The notes: generated by a model not told the origin, from the sequence alone. Counted from the first letter of the stretch, positions 43,165 to 54,468 are shown. The stretch: 64,000 nucleotides of DNA from Cyanodermella asteris (GCA_900618795.1 UYJD01000009.1:627823-691822); one strand, 5' to 3'. Numbers and translations: made by a program.

Positions 43165-44877
43165 TCACACATTGATGTTGTCCACGAAAGGCAACCCGAT
43201 TTTCTCCTTGATCCAGCCGAAAGCTTCCACTGACTTCTCATCCGCCATCCTCGCTGCGACCAGCTGCAAGCCGACCGGCGCTCCAGCCTGCTTTTGTGCA
43301 TCATAACAACCATGTGCCCACGTCTCGTGATCATTCCGGCACTTATACCCATTGTCTCGGACGTCCCTGCTCGCATCAACCCTTGTCACCGGGAACGCCA
43401 GTGCGGGATAGTCGACGAGATTCCAAACACTTGCATATCCCCAATATCTGGAATGGCTGTGGAGGGGAGCCGGACCGGGGGCGATCGGGCACAATACGAC
43501 GTCGACTTCGGACTTGTTCCACTTCTGGAAGTAAGCGTGGCGGTAGACGTCGCGCTCGCAGGTCAGAGACCAGACACCTGGGAGGTCAAGCTTGGTGATC
43601 TCAGGAGCTTCGCGATTTATGTAGGAGGCTAGTGGCTCCCAGGGTTCGTCGGAGATGTGGAGAATCTCTTCAAATTTGCTTCCGGCATCTGGCGAAGCGA
43701 GCTTGGTCTGTTGAACGTTAGCCAGACAAGCGACGAAAGGAATCGCCTTACTTACAAATAGAGCGTGGCCTTCGGCATAGTCTTGCTCAAAATCCACGAC
43801 TTCGACCGTCGGAAGGAGACGTAGTCGACCAACCACTTCCTTCAATGCTCGCTCGACCGGCGGCAATGGCCTGACGACCCCGTCATCCCAGATCACACCA
43901 ATGCGTAGCTTAGAGGTCAACAGCTTTTCGGACAACCACTTTGACTCGTCCCTCCACTCGACCTGATGCACACTTGGATCTCTTTCCCATGGCTTCGCAC
44001 CAATCGCGGCCTTCATGAATACTTTGATCCCTTCGAATGTGGGAGACAGAGGCCCGCTGACCGGATAGACCCCTTCTGACCCAATTGACGGCACCATCAT
44101 TCCCATCAAAGGTATGCGGTTCACACTCGGCCTCAACCCATACAGACCGCAATTCCCCGCTGGCACTCTGATCGAGCCACCAAAGTCACTCCCTATTCCT
44201 ACAGGACTTCCTTTCAGCGCGACCAAGGCACCCTCACCACCAGATGAGCCACCTGGCGTCAAGTCAGAATTATGTGGATTCGTCGTTACTCCGTAAAGAT
44301 TGCTGCGTGTCTCTGTCATGCACAATCCCTGAGGCTGCGTCGTTCTCGCAAAGGCGACGCCTCCCTGTCGTTCGAGCAGATCCACGACCGCAGCGTCAAA
44401 GCCGCATTTCCGCCCGACCCATCCCACGAACGAGGCAGTCAGGTCCCGGTCCTTGATCGCGTGGTGCTCTTTAACACTGAACGGCAAGCCATGAAGCGGT
44501 CCAATCGGTTCTTTATGCTCGGCAAGATACTGATCGAGGTACTGTGCTCGGCTCAACGCTCTCTCCGGCAGGAACTCGACGAGACAGTTGGTCAGTCTGT
44601 GTGCGATTCGCGCTCTTTGCATAAAGGCGCTGAGAACATCGACGCTAGAAACCCGCCCGGATGCCAGCGATGAGAGCAGACTATCGAGCGGGCATTCCGT
44701 TATCGCGAGAATTGCTGGCGAGAGAAGCCGGCGCGGGATGGAGATCAGGCTGGTCGAGGGCGGGACCGTGATTTCCGGTAGGCCAGATTCGGCGTATCCA
44801 ATTGTTTCTTCTCGTCTTAGGCGGTCTTGCTCGACGGTTTGCTGCCAGGGCGCGGGCTGCTTCCCGTTGACGGCCAT
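43165..44877 (-). CDS. Amidase-signature enzyme (acetamidase-like)
   Basis: One exon encodes 570 aa. The amidase signature is complete: the catalytic Lys in GLPFSVKEHH (about residue 136), the Gly/Ser-rich block LTPGGSSGGEGALVAL with the cis-Ser, and the nucleophile block GSDFGGSIRVPAGNCGLYGL. The length and the C-terminal part (WGYASVWNLVDYPALAFPV, GAPVGLQLVAAR) match fungal acetamidases of the AmdS type, which hydrolyse amides to acid and ammonia. I start at the ATG at 44877; eight upstream in-frame codons begin with TTG. There is no signal peptide, so it is likely cytosolic. The substrate is not predictable. Confidence 0.93.
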   Translation of the reverse strand: MAVNGKQPAPWQQTVEQDRLRREETIGYAESGLPEITVPPSTSLISIPRRLLSPAILAITECPLDSLLSSLASGRVSSVDVLSAFMQRARIAHRLTNCLVEFLPERALSRAQYLDQYLAEHKEPIGPLHGLPFSVKEHHAIKDRDLTASFVGWVGRKCGFDAAVVDLLERQGGVAFARTTQPQGLCMTETRSNLYGVTTNPHNSDLTPGGSSGGEGALVALKGSPVGIGSDFGGSIRVPAGNCGLYGLRPSVNRIPLMGMMVPSIGSEGVYPVSGPLSPTFEGIKVFMKAAIGAKPWERDPSVHQVEWRDESKWLSEKLLTSKLRIGVIWDDGVVRPLPPVERALKEVVGRLRLLPTVEVVDFEQDYAEGHALFVSKAIPFVACLANVQQTKLASPDAGSKFEEILHISDEPWEPLASYINREAPEITKLDLPGVWSLTCERDVYRHAYFQKWNKSEVDVVLCPIAPGPAPLHSHSRYWGYASVWNLVDYPALAFPVTRVDASRDVRDNGYKCRNDHETWAHGCYDAQKQAGAPVGLQLVAARMADEKSVEAFGWIKEKIGLPFVDNINV

Positions 44878-46319
44878 GATGTCATCAATTTCGAAGCTCA
44901 ACAGGATTCAAAATGATCGCGGTGCTGGTGGTGAGGAAATGCACAAGATAAGAACGAAATGCAAGCACGATAAGCAGTCTCAATAAGCTGTGTACATATA
45001 AAGGTACATTCCGAGCTAGGTACCTCCGGCAGCTCAAATCTGCTGATATGAGGCCACCTAGCGTCAACCTCAGAATGGGCGTTGCCGGTACGATGAAAGA
45101 TCAGCTTGTGGAGGGGCCGCGGGTCACGGGGTGCCAGCGGGAGAGCTACAAGATGGTCGACCGTCAGTGGACGTGGTGATCGTCCATCTGAAGACCCTAA
45201 TGAAATTCGGATGGCTAAAGAATAGAGATGCAGCGACCGGGTACTTCATGACGGCTAAGATCAATGAAGAGACGATGAAGCTAGAAGCTTTGACGCTCAA
45301 CCCGCCGCTGTAAGCCATCAATCTGCGTTCCTGCCAAGATGCTTTCAACGCACCTTGGGCGGAGAACTTTTGAAGAATCATCGGGTTGGCGCGTGAAGGA
45401 CTGGCGGGCAGGCGGGCACAAAGGGTCGATAAGCTTCGTTCCCTGGTTGCATCGGCCGGCCGATCAGCCCACCCGCCAAGCTGTTGACATCTTTCTCACA
45501 CGCCGAACACGCCGACCATGCTTCCTCATCCACTCATTCAATGCCGCCGTCGTCACAATCGCTGAACGCAGTCCTTGAGATCGCCTTCTTGCAGCTGGTC
45601 AGCTTCGATGCCACAGAGTGGCGCTCCCGCTTGAGCTGGCCCAGTGGACATGTTGATCGTCTACCAATCACCTCTCATGCACTTCAGACTCTTGTCGATA
45701 AACTCACTTCGGCTCGTGAGTTGGAACTTGCGCTGCCAGAAACCTGGAGGTGATTGGCTTCGTCGTGTATATCGCCCGTCCTACGGACTAGCTTCCCGCT
45801 AGTACAGTGGTGGGTTCCATCAATTTGTCGCAGATGTGCACTCCTGGCGGAAGAGCCCATGGCCTTCCCGGTCGATCTTCTCTTCTTACTGAATCGAATG
45901 CGCTCCTCGAGTCCCCTGTGTACGAGAGCAAGACGGCAAGAGCAGCCCTGCATGCATTTACCTAAGCCTGTTTGGCATTTACAAGAACGTCAGCTTGTGA
46001 CATGCTTTGAAGTCGGGGGCTCGACCTGCTTGGCTTCTTCGACTAGCGCTCGGCATTTGGAGTGATTGACGATCTTGTTGGTGTCGTATAAGCGTTGCAG
46101 CCCCTGCGTTTTGTGCTGCGACCTTGTGCTCTGATGCGTGTATACGATTCAAGTTCGGTGCCCTTCACCATCACTTCTCGAGGAGCTTCGGCTTTACGTC
46201 CCATCCAGAAGACTCCAGCTGCCATACTGGAAGCTGTTCCACAGCATGAGGCAGCGCTCGGTGCTCTCGTGATTGCCTCGATCGATGACTTGAGCATCAG
46301 TGGGAATACGTCGCAATAG
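44878..46319. other. Intergenic between divergent amidase and receptor-like genes
   Basis: A 1.44-kb region between divergent genes. It contains an interrupted inverted CTAGGTACC/ACCTAG-like motif near 45018-45063. Small open frames at 45131-45381 and 45484-45953 read on both strands but match nothing I know. Confidence 0.4.
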
Positions 46320-47588
46320 ATGGCGAACGACACCCCTCCTCAAGATGCCGTTGCAGACGGCAGGGGCACTGAACTGCTCATTGTCAATGGCATCTTCATG
46401 AGCCTTGCCTTCCTCTCGGTACTCGGCCGCTTCTGGTCGAGGAAGATCAAAGGCCTGGCATGGGGCGCCGACGACTGGACTATTCTCGGCGCATTGGTGA
46501 GATTAGAACTTTCAGAGGGAGACACATATCCTGACGCTATTGGTGGTAGGTCCTTACAATTGCCGGCTTCGTCATGACCACGCTCGGGACCTACATCGGG
46601 ATAGGTCAGCACTATAGCAATGTTCCGCCAGAGAACATCGCCGCGGTCTACAAGAATCTCTACATTTACGACATCATCTACGTCCTCACGCCACCTCTCG
46701 TCAAAATCTCTCTGCTGCTGCTGTACCGGCGGATATTTATTCAGAGGACTTTCCACATCATCATCTGGGTCACTCTGGGCGTCTGCGTGGCGTGGATGCT
46801 GGCAAGCTTCTTTGTCGCCGTCTTCAACTGCACACCGATTGCCGGCTACTGGGACAAGACGCTCGACGCAACATGTGTAGACTTCAGACTGTTCAGCATT
46901 GGATACGCGGTGGTCAATGTGGTTACTGATGTATGGATCTGGATTCTGCCGGTGCCGAACATATGGCGCCTTCAGCTGGCCTTGAGCCAGAAGCTGGTCT
47001 TGACCGGCGTCTTCGCCCTCGGCTTGTTGTAAGTTTGGATCTACCATATCAAGCATGCACACCGCTGACCATTCTTCCAGCGTATGGGCCTGTACTCTGG
47101 TGCGCCTCTTCACGTCCATCGTCGCACTTTCAGACCCCGACTTTACCTGTAAGACTCGCCCGTTCGAACCGCTGCGCATATACTGACAATACATTTTAGA
47201 CGTCCTAGGCCTTGCCTATATCTGGTCCATCGTCGAACCCTCCGTCGGCATCCTCTGTGCCTGCATTCCAACCCTCAAGGTCCTCCTAGTAAGGATTCTT
47301 TCCTTCTTCAACCGACACTCTTCCGGGCAGAAAACCAGCACCAACCGCGCCCCACCCAGCTCCACGTATAGGCCGTCCAAGCGACGCTCAAAATGGGGAA
47401 AGGTCAAGAACGACCCGGATCACAATCTGGAAGAGTCATTGCGGACTCTCGATCCGAGAATCGGTGATACAATCGTGCTGGCCGAGAGGAGTGATAGCGT
47501 GCCGTCGCAGCTGCAGGGCCCCGATTCGATTCGTGTGAAGCAAGAGGTGGATGTTACCAGTGAGCCTCGAGTCAACTGGCATGGATGA
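46320..47588 (+). CDS. Rhodopsin-domain integral membrane protein (PTH11-related)
   Basis: Four exons (46320-46496, 46550-47028, 47081-47148, 47200-47588) join in frame to 370 aa. The family block is clear: RFWSRKIKGLAWGADDWTI, LGTYIGIGQHYSNV, YDIIYVLTPPLVKISLLLL followed by YRRIF, a CTPIAGYWD loop, and DVWIWILPVPNIWRL. Hydropathy shows seven membrane segments, and a cytosolic tail of about 100 residues is basic, then acidic. Members of this fungal rhodopsin-like domain family (PF20684 type) include PTH11-class receptors and proteins encoded in metabolic clusters. There is no CFEM domain. Ligand and role are unknown. Confidence 0.9.
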
Positions 47589-48070
47589 CCTAATGAGTAA
47601 TGAAGAGTCGTCACAGGTGGGGAAGTGTCGTTGTTTAAGTCCTGGAAATTTGACTTGCACCACTACTTTTATGGCTATCTCGATCAACACTATCATAGAT
47701 ACCTACAGAAGCTCAGACTCGGGTACTTCTCGGGCTACCCCTGGGGATCGGTGCTCAAGTCATTAACGAAGGACTTTTAGAGGTTTTCTCGTCCGCACAA
47801 ATGCCACGGGCATTGCGCTCTACGCAAGAACTCTTCTCCAGCCAATCTGTGCATGGCCGATGCGCAAGTCAAAAGTCCACGTTACAGGATCATTCAGGCA
47901 ATTATGAGACCGATGGACCAGCATCATGAACTATCAACTACGATTCTCAACACCCTCGCCTCACCGCAATGCACATACATCCAATTGCGCTCAAGCGCCG
48001 CCATCAACCCCGAGGAATCCACCAAGATGGCCTCCCCAACAATCAATCCAATCAATCCAAACCGTCAAAA
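47589..48070. other. Convergent flanks
   Basis: 3-prime flanks of the receptor-like gene and the isochorismatase-like gene. No gene is supported. Confidence 0.45.
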
Positions 48071-49090
48071 TCAACCCTCTCCACCTCCCAGAACCTTCTC
48101 CAACACCTCCGCCGTCCCCACAACCCGACAAAACTCCCCATCCAAACTCCTCAAATGCACCTCGTGCACCGTCTCCGCCCCAAACCGCCCCTTCCCAAAC
48201 GTCGCCGTCGCGTCCCCGACGACCAAAAACCCCATGATCCCCCGCCCCGGGCCCTGACCCGTCCACCCCGCCCTCATCCCCCAGTACCTTCAGATTCGCC
48301 GCCATGCGCACCGTCGTACTCACGCAGTGATCCGTCGTCAGGCCCGCGACCCACCAACTGCCGGATCCCGTGGTTTTCCGCAGGTACGCCTCGAGGTGCG
48401 TTCCGACGAAGCTCGAGTTGGAGGATTCGACAAACGTCGGTTCNNNNNNNNNNNNNNNNNNNNNNNNNNNNNNNNNNNNNNNNNNNNNNNNNNNNNNNNN
48501 NNNNNNNNNNNNNNNNNNNNNNNNNNNNNNNNNNNNNNNNNNNNNNNNNNNNNNNNNNNNNNNNNNNNNNNNNNNNNNNNNNNNNNNNNNNNNNNNNNNN
48601 NNNNNNNNNNNNNNNNNNNNNNNNNNNNNNNNNNNNNNNNNNNNNNNNNNNNNNNNNNNNNNNNNNNNNNNNNNNNNNNNNNNNNNNNNNNNNNNNNNNN
48701 NNNNNNNNNNNNNNNNNNNNNNNNNNNNNNNNNNNNNNNNNNNNNNNNNNNNNNNNNNNNNNNNNNNNNNNNNNNNNNNNNNNNNGTTGTGGGTCGGTGC
48801 CGCGGAGGGGGAGGGTGAGGGTGAGGGTCGGGGTTTGAGGGGTCGGGGAAAGGTGGCGGAGGGGGTGGGAGTTGGGAGGAGTGGTGGGCGGAGTGGTGGT
48901 GGACGTGGAGGATGTGGGGTTTGGAGGGCGGGTCGGCGGTGGAGGAAAAGGCTCGGAAGGAGGTTAGGAGGGCGAAGACGTTGGATTCGAAGTTGGGGTT
49001 GCTGCGTGGTGTGCCCCAGTGGGTGGGGTGGTCGAAGCCGCGTTGGATGTCGATGAGGAGGGCGGTCGGGGTTGTGCTTGCGGGCTTCAT
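48071..49090 (-). CDS. Isochorismatase-like cysteine hydrolase, with assembly gap
   Basis: The N-terminal part ([20 protein letters not shown], holding the catalytic Asp) and the C-terminal part ([37 protein letters not shown] with the catalytic Cys, [35 protein letters not shown]) identify an isochorismatase-fold hydrolase. The central part is lost in the N run 48444-48785. Between MAANLK and GIMGFLVV the frame changes near 48240-48282. Two readings fit: a 34-nt intron with GTACTG/TCAG borders, short for a fungus, or one extra G in a G-rich run. The segment left of the gap is Pro/His-rich and G/C-extreme, so base accuracy may be poor. The family is certain; activity cannot be judged. The start could also be an ATG at 49123. 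Confidence 0.75.
48444..48785. other. Assembly gap (342 N)
   Basis: A run of 342 undetermined bases lies inside the isochorismatase-like gene. The flanks are very G/C-rich and low-complexity (C-rich on plus left, G-rich on plus right), a likely reason for the gap. Confidence 1.
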
Positions 49091-49659
49091 CTTGGCTGGG
49101 TGGAGGGTAGTCTTCGCGCACATAGAACTGAAGACTGGGTTGATGCTTCACTTCTAGAAAACGACGGCTCGAGAATGAGTCAATTCAATCTGCTTACAAA
49201 TCCATTGGCCCTTTGGTGGACGCATGTGAAATTCACAATGCAGAACAGCAATGGCATCAATTCTGCTGGTTGTAAGCCACGTAACTCAGAATCTGGCAAA
49301 AATGTAAGATTCGAGGAAGGTAGGTTTAGAACTGGGCTTGAGGAATGCTTTGATTATCATCAATTCAACGCTGCGCCGAATACAAAACTTCCAATGTCAC
49401 TTTTCCTGCGCCTTTGAATCTGTTCAATTCAAGTTTACCTTCGACTGGTGTCATCCATAACTCCATACCTGCATCAAGGATTCGATAAAAAGCGTCCGTC
49501 AAGAATTTGGTGGTACAATGCCCCAGAGCTCCTGCTCCGATAGTCCTGCTGGTAGCTTAGCCACAGGGCTGCTCAGTCAGGTGCATATCTTATTCAATCT
49601 GCACGGGCTGGTTTCGTGGACAAAGTCCTACAACCTCATCTTTCACACTCTTCAACACC
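49091..49659. other. Isochorismatase upstream region and TVP18 downstream flank
   Basis: Both neighbours run on the minus strand. The stretch 49150-49500 is A/T-richer. No gene is supported. Confidence 0.4.
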
Positions 49660-50411
49660 TCAAACAATCATCTGAGCCACACCGTGGCCACCCAGCGTCT
49701 TCGACCCGGCAAAATCCTGCCCTTTGACCCCCGCCGCCAAGTAGAACAGCGACGCAAGTAACATGAACACGGCAGTCGCAATCAGACTGGTCGCATGACC
49801 CGCCAACAGCGACAGCCACTGCGCGATGCTGAGCACCAGATAGAAACCCGCACGCATGTAATTCGTCGTGAAGCGGCGCATGAAGATGTCGAACTTTTCC
49901 GATGTTGGGCAGATCCGCAGAAGCAGGGGGATCTCGATAAATATGATTAGGACGGCGGAGACAAGCGCGATGATGGCGAAGATGATGATGATGGGGTTGA
50001 AGATGTTGAAGAAGTTGGATATGCCGGTGGCTAGGGCGAGGATTATACAGATTACTCCAGTCCTATTTCAGGATTAGCAATGTTATACGGAGGCTTCGAC
50101 GGTCGGTTCGTGATCAACGTGGCTGTTGTTAAACGAAATGTCGCTTCTTAGAATAGATTCCTGCTCTTGCCAAGGGGTAAGCTTGCTCCCAGGGTCTCGA
50201 TGGGAGCAGACACATTTCTGCTCTTTGATGGAGAGTGATCATAACGATTCGAGCTACCACTAGGTAGGTGGAAGAGGTGCAGCATGGGCAACGGGGGTAA
50301 GTGGTACGAACCATTGTCCATATATACCTGGTTCGGTTAGCACTGCTGTTTACCGGGCTGAGGAGCCAACTCACTGAAGTTGCGCGACTTGAGCTCTTCC
50401 ATGATTGTCAT
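49660..50411 (-). CDS. TVP18: Golgi apparatus membrane protein TVP18
   Basis: Three exons (50375-50411, 50312-50327, 49660-50062) join in frame to 151 aa; the middle exon is only 16 nt. The product reads MTIMEELKSRNFSIYGQW, then four membrane segments, with the diagnostic blocks FIEIPLLLRICPTSEKFD, MRRFTTNYMRAGFYLVLS, and KGQDFAGSKTLGGHGVAQMI at the end. Tvp18 is a small tetraspan protein of late Golgi vesicles of uncertain mechanism. The start may instead be the ATG at 50402, three codons later. Gene finders could easily miss the 16-nt exon, which supplies the conserved SIYGQ. Confidence 0.93.
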
Positions 50412-50926
50412 CCTGGCGATAGTGTGCCTGAATAGGCAGGCAGTCCTTCAATTGAGTAGGATATGCGCCGGGGCAGACAAAGTGTCCCTTTCGAAGCTTG
50501 GTCGCTGTGTGAGGAAGCTCAGCGGTGATAGCCGGAAATGCGGTTCAGGTGCCGTGAGCGAGCGACTGGTGGTGGCGTAGATCGGTCGGACGAAGCTGTT
50601 TGAGGGATCCAAGAATATAAAATCTAGTCGGCGCAAGGGCGATGGGTGGTGTAGAATGAAGCAAGTGCTGCTGCCTTTCGGCAATGTTGGCTGATTGTCC
50701 TGAGCGTCAATGCCACGAAAGCTTGGCGCTTCTTCGGTCCGCTTGACAGCCAGCTCGCGTCGTCGTGCGGAGTTTCTCCCGCGCAAAGCAAGTACCTCTC
50801 CGCAAAACCAAGGCAGGACCGTGATCTACAATCGAATCACCTCCAGCTTAGAGTGCTCAGCCGAAGCGCGTCGACCAAGCACAATACAACACCACTCCAG
50901 CCCGATCAGTTCCAGATTCGCGCAAC
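50412..50926. promoter_or_regulatory. Divergent promoter region of TVP18 and SMD2
   Basis: A 515-bp spacer between divergent starts holds both promoters. No TATA box is evident. Overlapping frames at 50448-50786 and 50710-51123 look like leader and antisense shadows. Confidence 0.4.
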
Positions 50927-51280
50927 ATGTCCACCGCCAAGATCGAGGATCTCCTCAACAAGCCGCGCGCCGAGCTCACCGAATGGGAAATCGCACAGGT
51001 CGAAGAGCACGAGAACACCGTCGGACCTCTCTCGATATTACAGACCGCCGTACGATCGCATACACAAGTCCTGATCTCATGCCGAAACAACAAGAAGCTA
51101 CTGGCACGCGTCAAGGCATTTGACAGGCATTGCAATATGGTTCTAGAAAACGTGAAGGAGATGTGGACAGAGACACCCAGAAACGCTCAAGGAAAGCCGG
51201 GAAGACCAGTCAACAAGGACAGATTTATTAGCAAGATGTTTCTACGTGGAGATTCCGTCATCTTGGTCTTGTTGAGTTGA
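50927..51280 (+). CDS. SMD2: Small nuclear ribonucleoprotein Sm D2
   Basis: One exon encodes 117 aa, the same size as other Sm D2 proteins. The sequence is highly conserved: [40 protein letters not shown] followed by [20 protein letters not shown] (Sm1 motif), [12 protein letters not shown], and [20 protein letters not shown] (Sm2 motif). It forms part of the heptameric Sm ring on U1, U2, U4 and U5 snRNAs in the spliceosome. It ends quickly after the Sm2 strand, without the few extra residues of the human protein. The absence of introns is mildly unusual for a conserved gene in this intron-bearing neighbourhood. Confidence 0.96.
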   Translation: MSTAKIEDLLNKPRAELTEWEIAQVEEHENTVGPLSILQTAVRSHTQVLISCRNNKKLLARVKAFDRHCNMVLENVKEMWTETPRNAQGKPGRPVNKDRFISKMFLRGDSVILVLLS

Positions 51281-51933
51281 ACGTTGACTTGTTGGACATA
51301 CAACGAAGGACGGTTCTCTTTCAATGCCCAAATCGCAAGTTGCGCATCAGCATCCGGAATCCTGCTTAGGCATGGAGTTCGGCCAAACTCATTGCAAGCT
51401 GTTGGGTATCAGGAGTGGGCGCCAGAAGGCGACATGCGATCGTGCCGGGAAGCCTGGAAAGGCGCACAGCGTAGCCCTGGAGCTCTTGCGAGCAAATGAT
51501 ACAATGGCTGCTAAACACGCGTGGCCGAGAAAATGTGGCACAAAATTGAGTGAGTGGAAGGATAGTCTGGGGTTACATACATCCCACGGCCAAACATGCT
51601 GCGGGAATGAGGAATTGCTTGCCTACTTCAAGCTGATTTCCAGAGCAAGCCAAATCGAACTATTTGCACTTTCTGCGGTGTCGCAGATCTCGAAACAATT
51701 CCTCATGACTGACCACGCTATCGAATGGTGTCCTCGCTCGTCGACTCCAAGACTTCAATTGTTGATCTTTTGCCTTACCGGTTGTTGCTCCCAAGAACAA
51801 AGAACGGTCTTCCACGTTTCGTACACGTCTCGCGTCTCTCGTACAAATGCATGCAATACTCCTGCCATGCGGATCTTTGGTATTGAGACACCCCACGCCA
51901 TTCAAGGCCCTCCATCCACAATCATTCCGATGC
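51281..51933. other. Convergent flanks of SMD2 and NTF2
   Basis: A 653-bp spacer. A plus-strand open frame at 51324-51959 is antisense to the NTF2 end and unlike any family. No gene is supported. Confidence 0.4.
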
Positions 51934-52589
51934 TCATGCAGCTGGGTAGACCAGCTTGAAAACGTCGTTGAAGACGAAGTAGGTGCCGTTCTCCGGCATG
52001 AGCTGGAAACTCTGGACGTAGGACATTGCCCGCTCTTCGCCCTCAATCTGCAAAGCGCCTGTGACGAGGACGAGAATGCCACCAGCCTGGTTGGATGGCT
52101 GCGCATCGATGGTGTCCACTCTATGTTTGATAGCGGCGAACGGAAGGTCCTGGTAAAGATGGCGATTAGTTTCCATCGAGGAGGTGGAAGGCTCGGATAC
52201 TTTGACATACTACAAGCTTCTGAACGATCGCGGGCCCGCCTTGTGTGGCAGCCGATTCGAATGTGAGCATGGACTGGTCGCGCTGGAGGCTGGTCAGATA
52301 TGGTACTGTCGTAGGGAATCGTTGCCACGCACGTAAAGCGCCACCAGGTTTTGACGATTAGTGTCGAACTGCTCGTAATAGTACTGCACGAATTGCTCTG
52401 TGACCGTTTAGTCGCCCGTCTCTTGACCAACACTTCACCATCGGAAAGGACTGACTCGCGACATCGTCGAAACCTGTGCGCACTGAGTTAGCATATTGCG
52501 ATCTGCTGGATGCCTGCACCTGCACCCGAGGGGCATTTGTTGACTTTGGCGGGCTGGCTCAAGGGCAGGGAAGTAGACGTACTCGCCAT
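51934..52589 (-). CDS. NTF2: Nuclear transport factor 2
   Basis: Five exons (52583-52589, 52456-52473, 52333-52397, 52214-52282, 51934-52149) join in frame to 124 aa, the standard NTF2 length. The first two exons are 7 and 18 nt. The product reads MASFDDVAKQFVQYYYEQFD, TNRQNLVALYRDQSMLTFES, AATQGGPAIVQKL, KHRVDTIDAQPSNQAGGILV, LVTGALQIEGEERAMSYVQS, FVFNDVFKLVYPAA. NTF2 is a homodimer that imports RanGDP through the nuclear pore, binding FxFG nucleoporins. Every junction restores the conserved sequence. The start ATG with just seven coding bases before the first intron is the point most likely to be misannotated. Confidence 0.95.
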
Positions 52590-54003
52590 CTCTGTTTATA
52601 CAGGCTCTTCTTGGAGCTGTCCGGTGATGCTTATATTGGCTAGCTCTGCTGCTCGGGAAGCTTCTGTCGAATCGCTGGAATATGCAGGGTAGCGGGATGC
52701 GACTCGACGATGTCTGTGGCGGCGGCGCGCATTTGGAGGGGATCTTTCGGCGCTTGCGGAGCCGCCGCTGCATGCGAGGCACGGACCATCAAATGTCAAT
52801 AAGTCTTTCTGCTCGACTTTTCCTTGTCCGCAACAACACATGCCCCGAAAATGTCGGACGTTGTGCATGACTGACCAACAGATGCGCATGCTTCAGGTAA
52901 GCCGAATAGCACATTTCCTATCCTGTATTCCACGTCAACAAGATGACCTTTTATTCTATCTCAGATTGGTAAATCATGAAGTAACAATCAAAGTTCAAGC
53001 TCAACAGTCTGATTGACAACTCCCTGCTCCTGACTTTTCCATGTCAAGCCATAGACAAAGCTGACATGTTACTAGCATCATCTGCAAATATCCATACACT
53101 GCTGCGACAACAGTTGAGCAATGTTCACCTTCTAAATAGCAAGCGTCACTGCCCGCGACATCTGGGAGGATGTGGAGAAATCACTGCCCAGGGTACTCTC
53201 ATGCCTCGGGACAGTATTGGTTGATGAGTAAGGTATTCGGGGGCCCATAAGTGAGCACTTTGGCCATGATTCCAGGTCATAAGTGAACGTGAGGATTAGC
53301 CAAAATTCATCCTCGAGTATGACTTGGCCAGTACTGCCTCGTGACGGATATCGGAATAGGGACGTGTCCTCTACTCGAGTGATGCCGTGGACATCGACGA
53401 AGACAGACCTTTATGCATTTGCTTGGATCCTCGCTATCATTGGTCAATAGCCCCGCTCCCACGATGCGTCGCCGGTGATCAAGGGTTTGTCAAACTAACA
53501 ACACCCCATGGGATAAGTCCTGATGGAGACACTTCTCGCCTTTATACCCAAGATGCCCGTTGATTCTATCGATTGTACACTCAAGATCACTATCATGAGT
53601 AGCTAAGTGTATAGCTTTATAATTGTCCATTCATGTACCCGCAGAAGTATTCGCGGAGGTCGCATTTAAAAGAAGCAGGAAAGTATGTGCGCAACAGTTT
53701 CTGCCAGCCTTCCTGGCTCCTCGTCGCCTCAGGATTGATGCGTGAGTTGGCAAAGAAGTTTTCAAGAAGCATTCAACTCATAAAAGATGTACATGAATCT
53801 GTTTGAACGTCCTACGAGTTCTGTTTTGATAGTTCGAAGCATGACCATACTCAAAGTTCTGTAATGCTCGAAAATCAGCCTTGCAGACACTCCTGTCGGA
53901 GACTGTGATGCTGACTCCAACTGTAAGTCGAAGGCCTTATGTGAGCAACTTGAAACCAGGCTTTGCATCGAGCTTGCGTCTAGTCTTGAATCTGCAATTG
54001 GCG
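52590..54003. other. Gene-poor stretch
   Basis: About 1.4 kb upstream of NTF2 without long open frames on either strand between 52890 and 53760. Nothing is recognised. Confidence 0.45.
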
Positions 54004-54468
54004 CTACGCCATCACCGAATTCTCATCCTGGATGAAACTCCGCCAGGTCATTCCGTCTACCTTGCGAACGCTCTCGTGGTCATCAGTAGGTAGAACACGC
54101 AATCGCGCTCCATCGATGTCGTAAGAGCCTGAGATCGACGAGCGGACAACAGCCATCGCTACGGTCGGATGTAAGCTGCTTGAACTGCTAGCGGCCCAGA
54201 AAGAGCTCTGACGTTCTGACCCACAAGCATCTCGAGCGTACAGAAGAGTCCAGGTCACAGTGAGCGAGCCGCGTCGTCGCAGTTGCAACGGCCAGAAACT
54301 GGTGGCAGGATTCGAGTCCTGAAGGGCGAACTCGGTGGACGCGGTAGCTGTTGCTGAGCGTGCCCACGGGGCAGCCGGGATCTCGGGAGCCCAGAGGGAG
54401 ATCCAGGGGTTGAGCACGCCGGGGCCGTCAGCAAAGCCAGACCGTGTCAGGGAGGAAGTGCTAAGCAT
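54004..54468 (-). CDS. Hypothetical protein
   Basis: An open frame of 154 codons from the ATG at 54468 reads plausibly as protein: NPWISLWAPEIPAAPWARSA, a central Arg-flanked strand RRRGSLTVTWTLLYARDA, and GSYDIDGARLRVLPTDDHES near the end. I recognise no family. The frame is open further upstream to 54549 without an ATG. It could be an exon of a longer gene or chance; there is no signal peptide or membrane segment. Confidence 0.3.
   Translation of the reverse strand: MLSTSSLTRSGFADGPGVLNPWISLWAPEIPAAPWARSATATASTEFALQDSNPATSFWPLQLRRRGSLTVTWTLLYARDACGSERQSSFWAASSSSSLHPTVAMAVVRSSISGSYDIDGARLRVLPTDDHESVRKVDGMTWRSFIQDENSVMA

Noticed and set aside
54306-54318. GGATTCGAGTCC, like a tRNA B box
   Set aside because: No matching A box, acceptor stem or terminator within tRNA distance on either strand.
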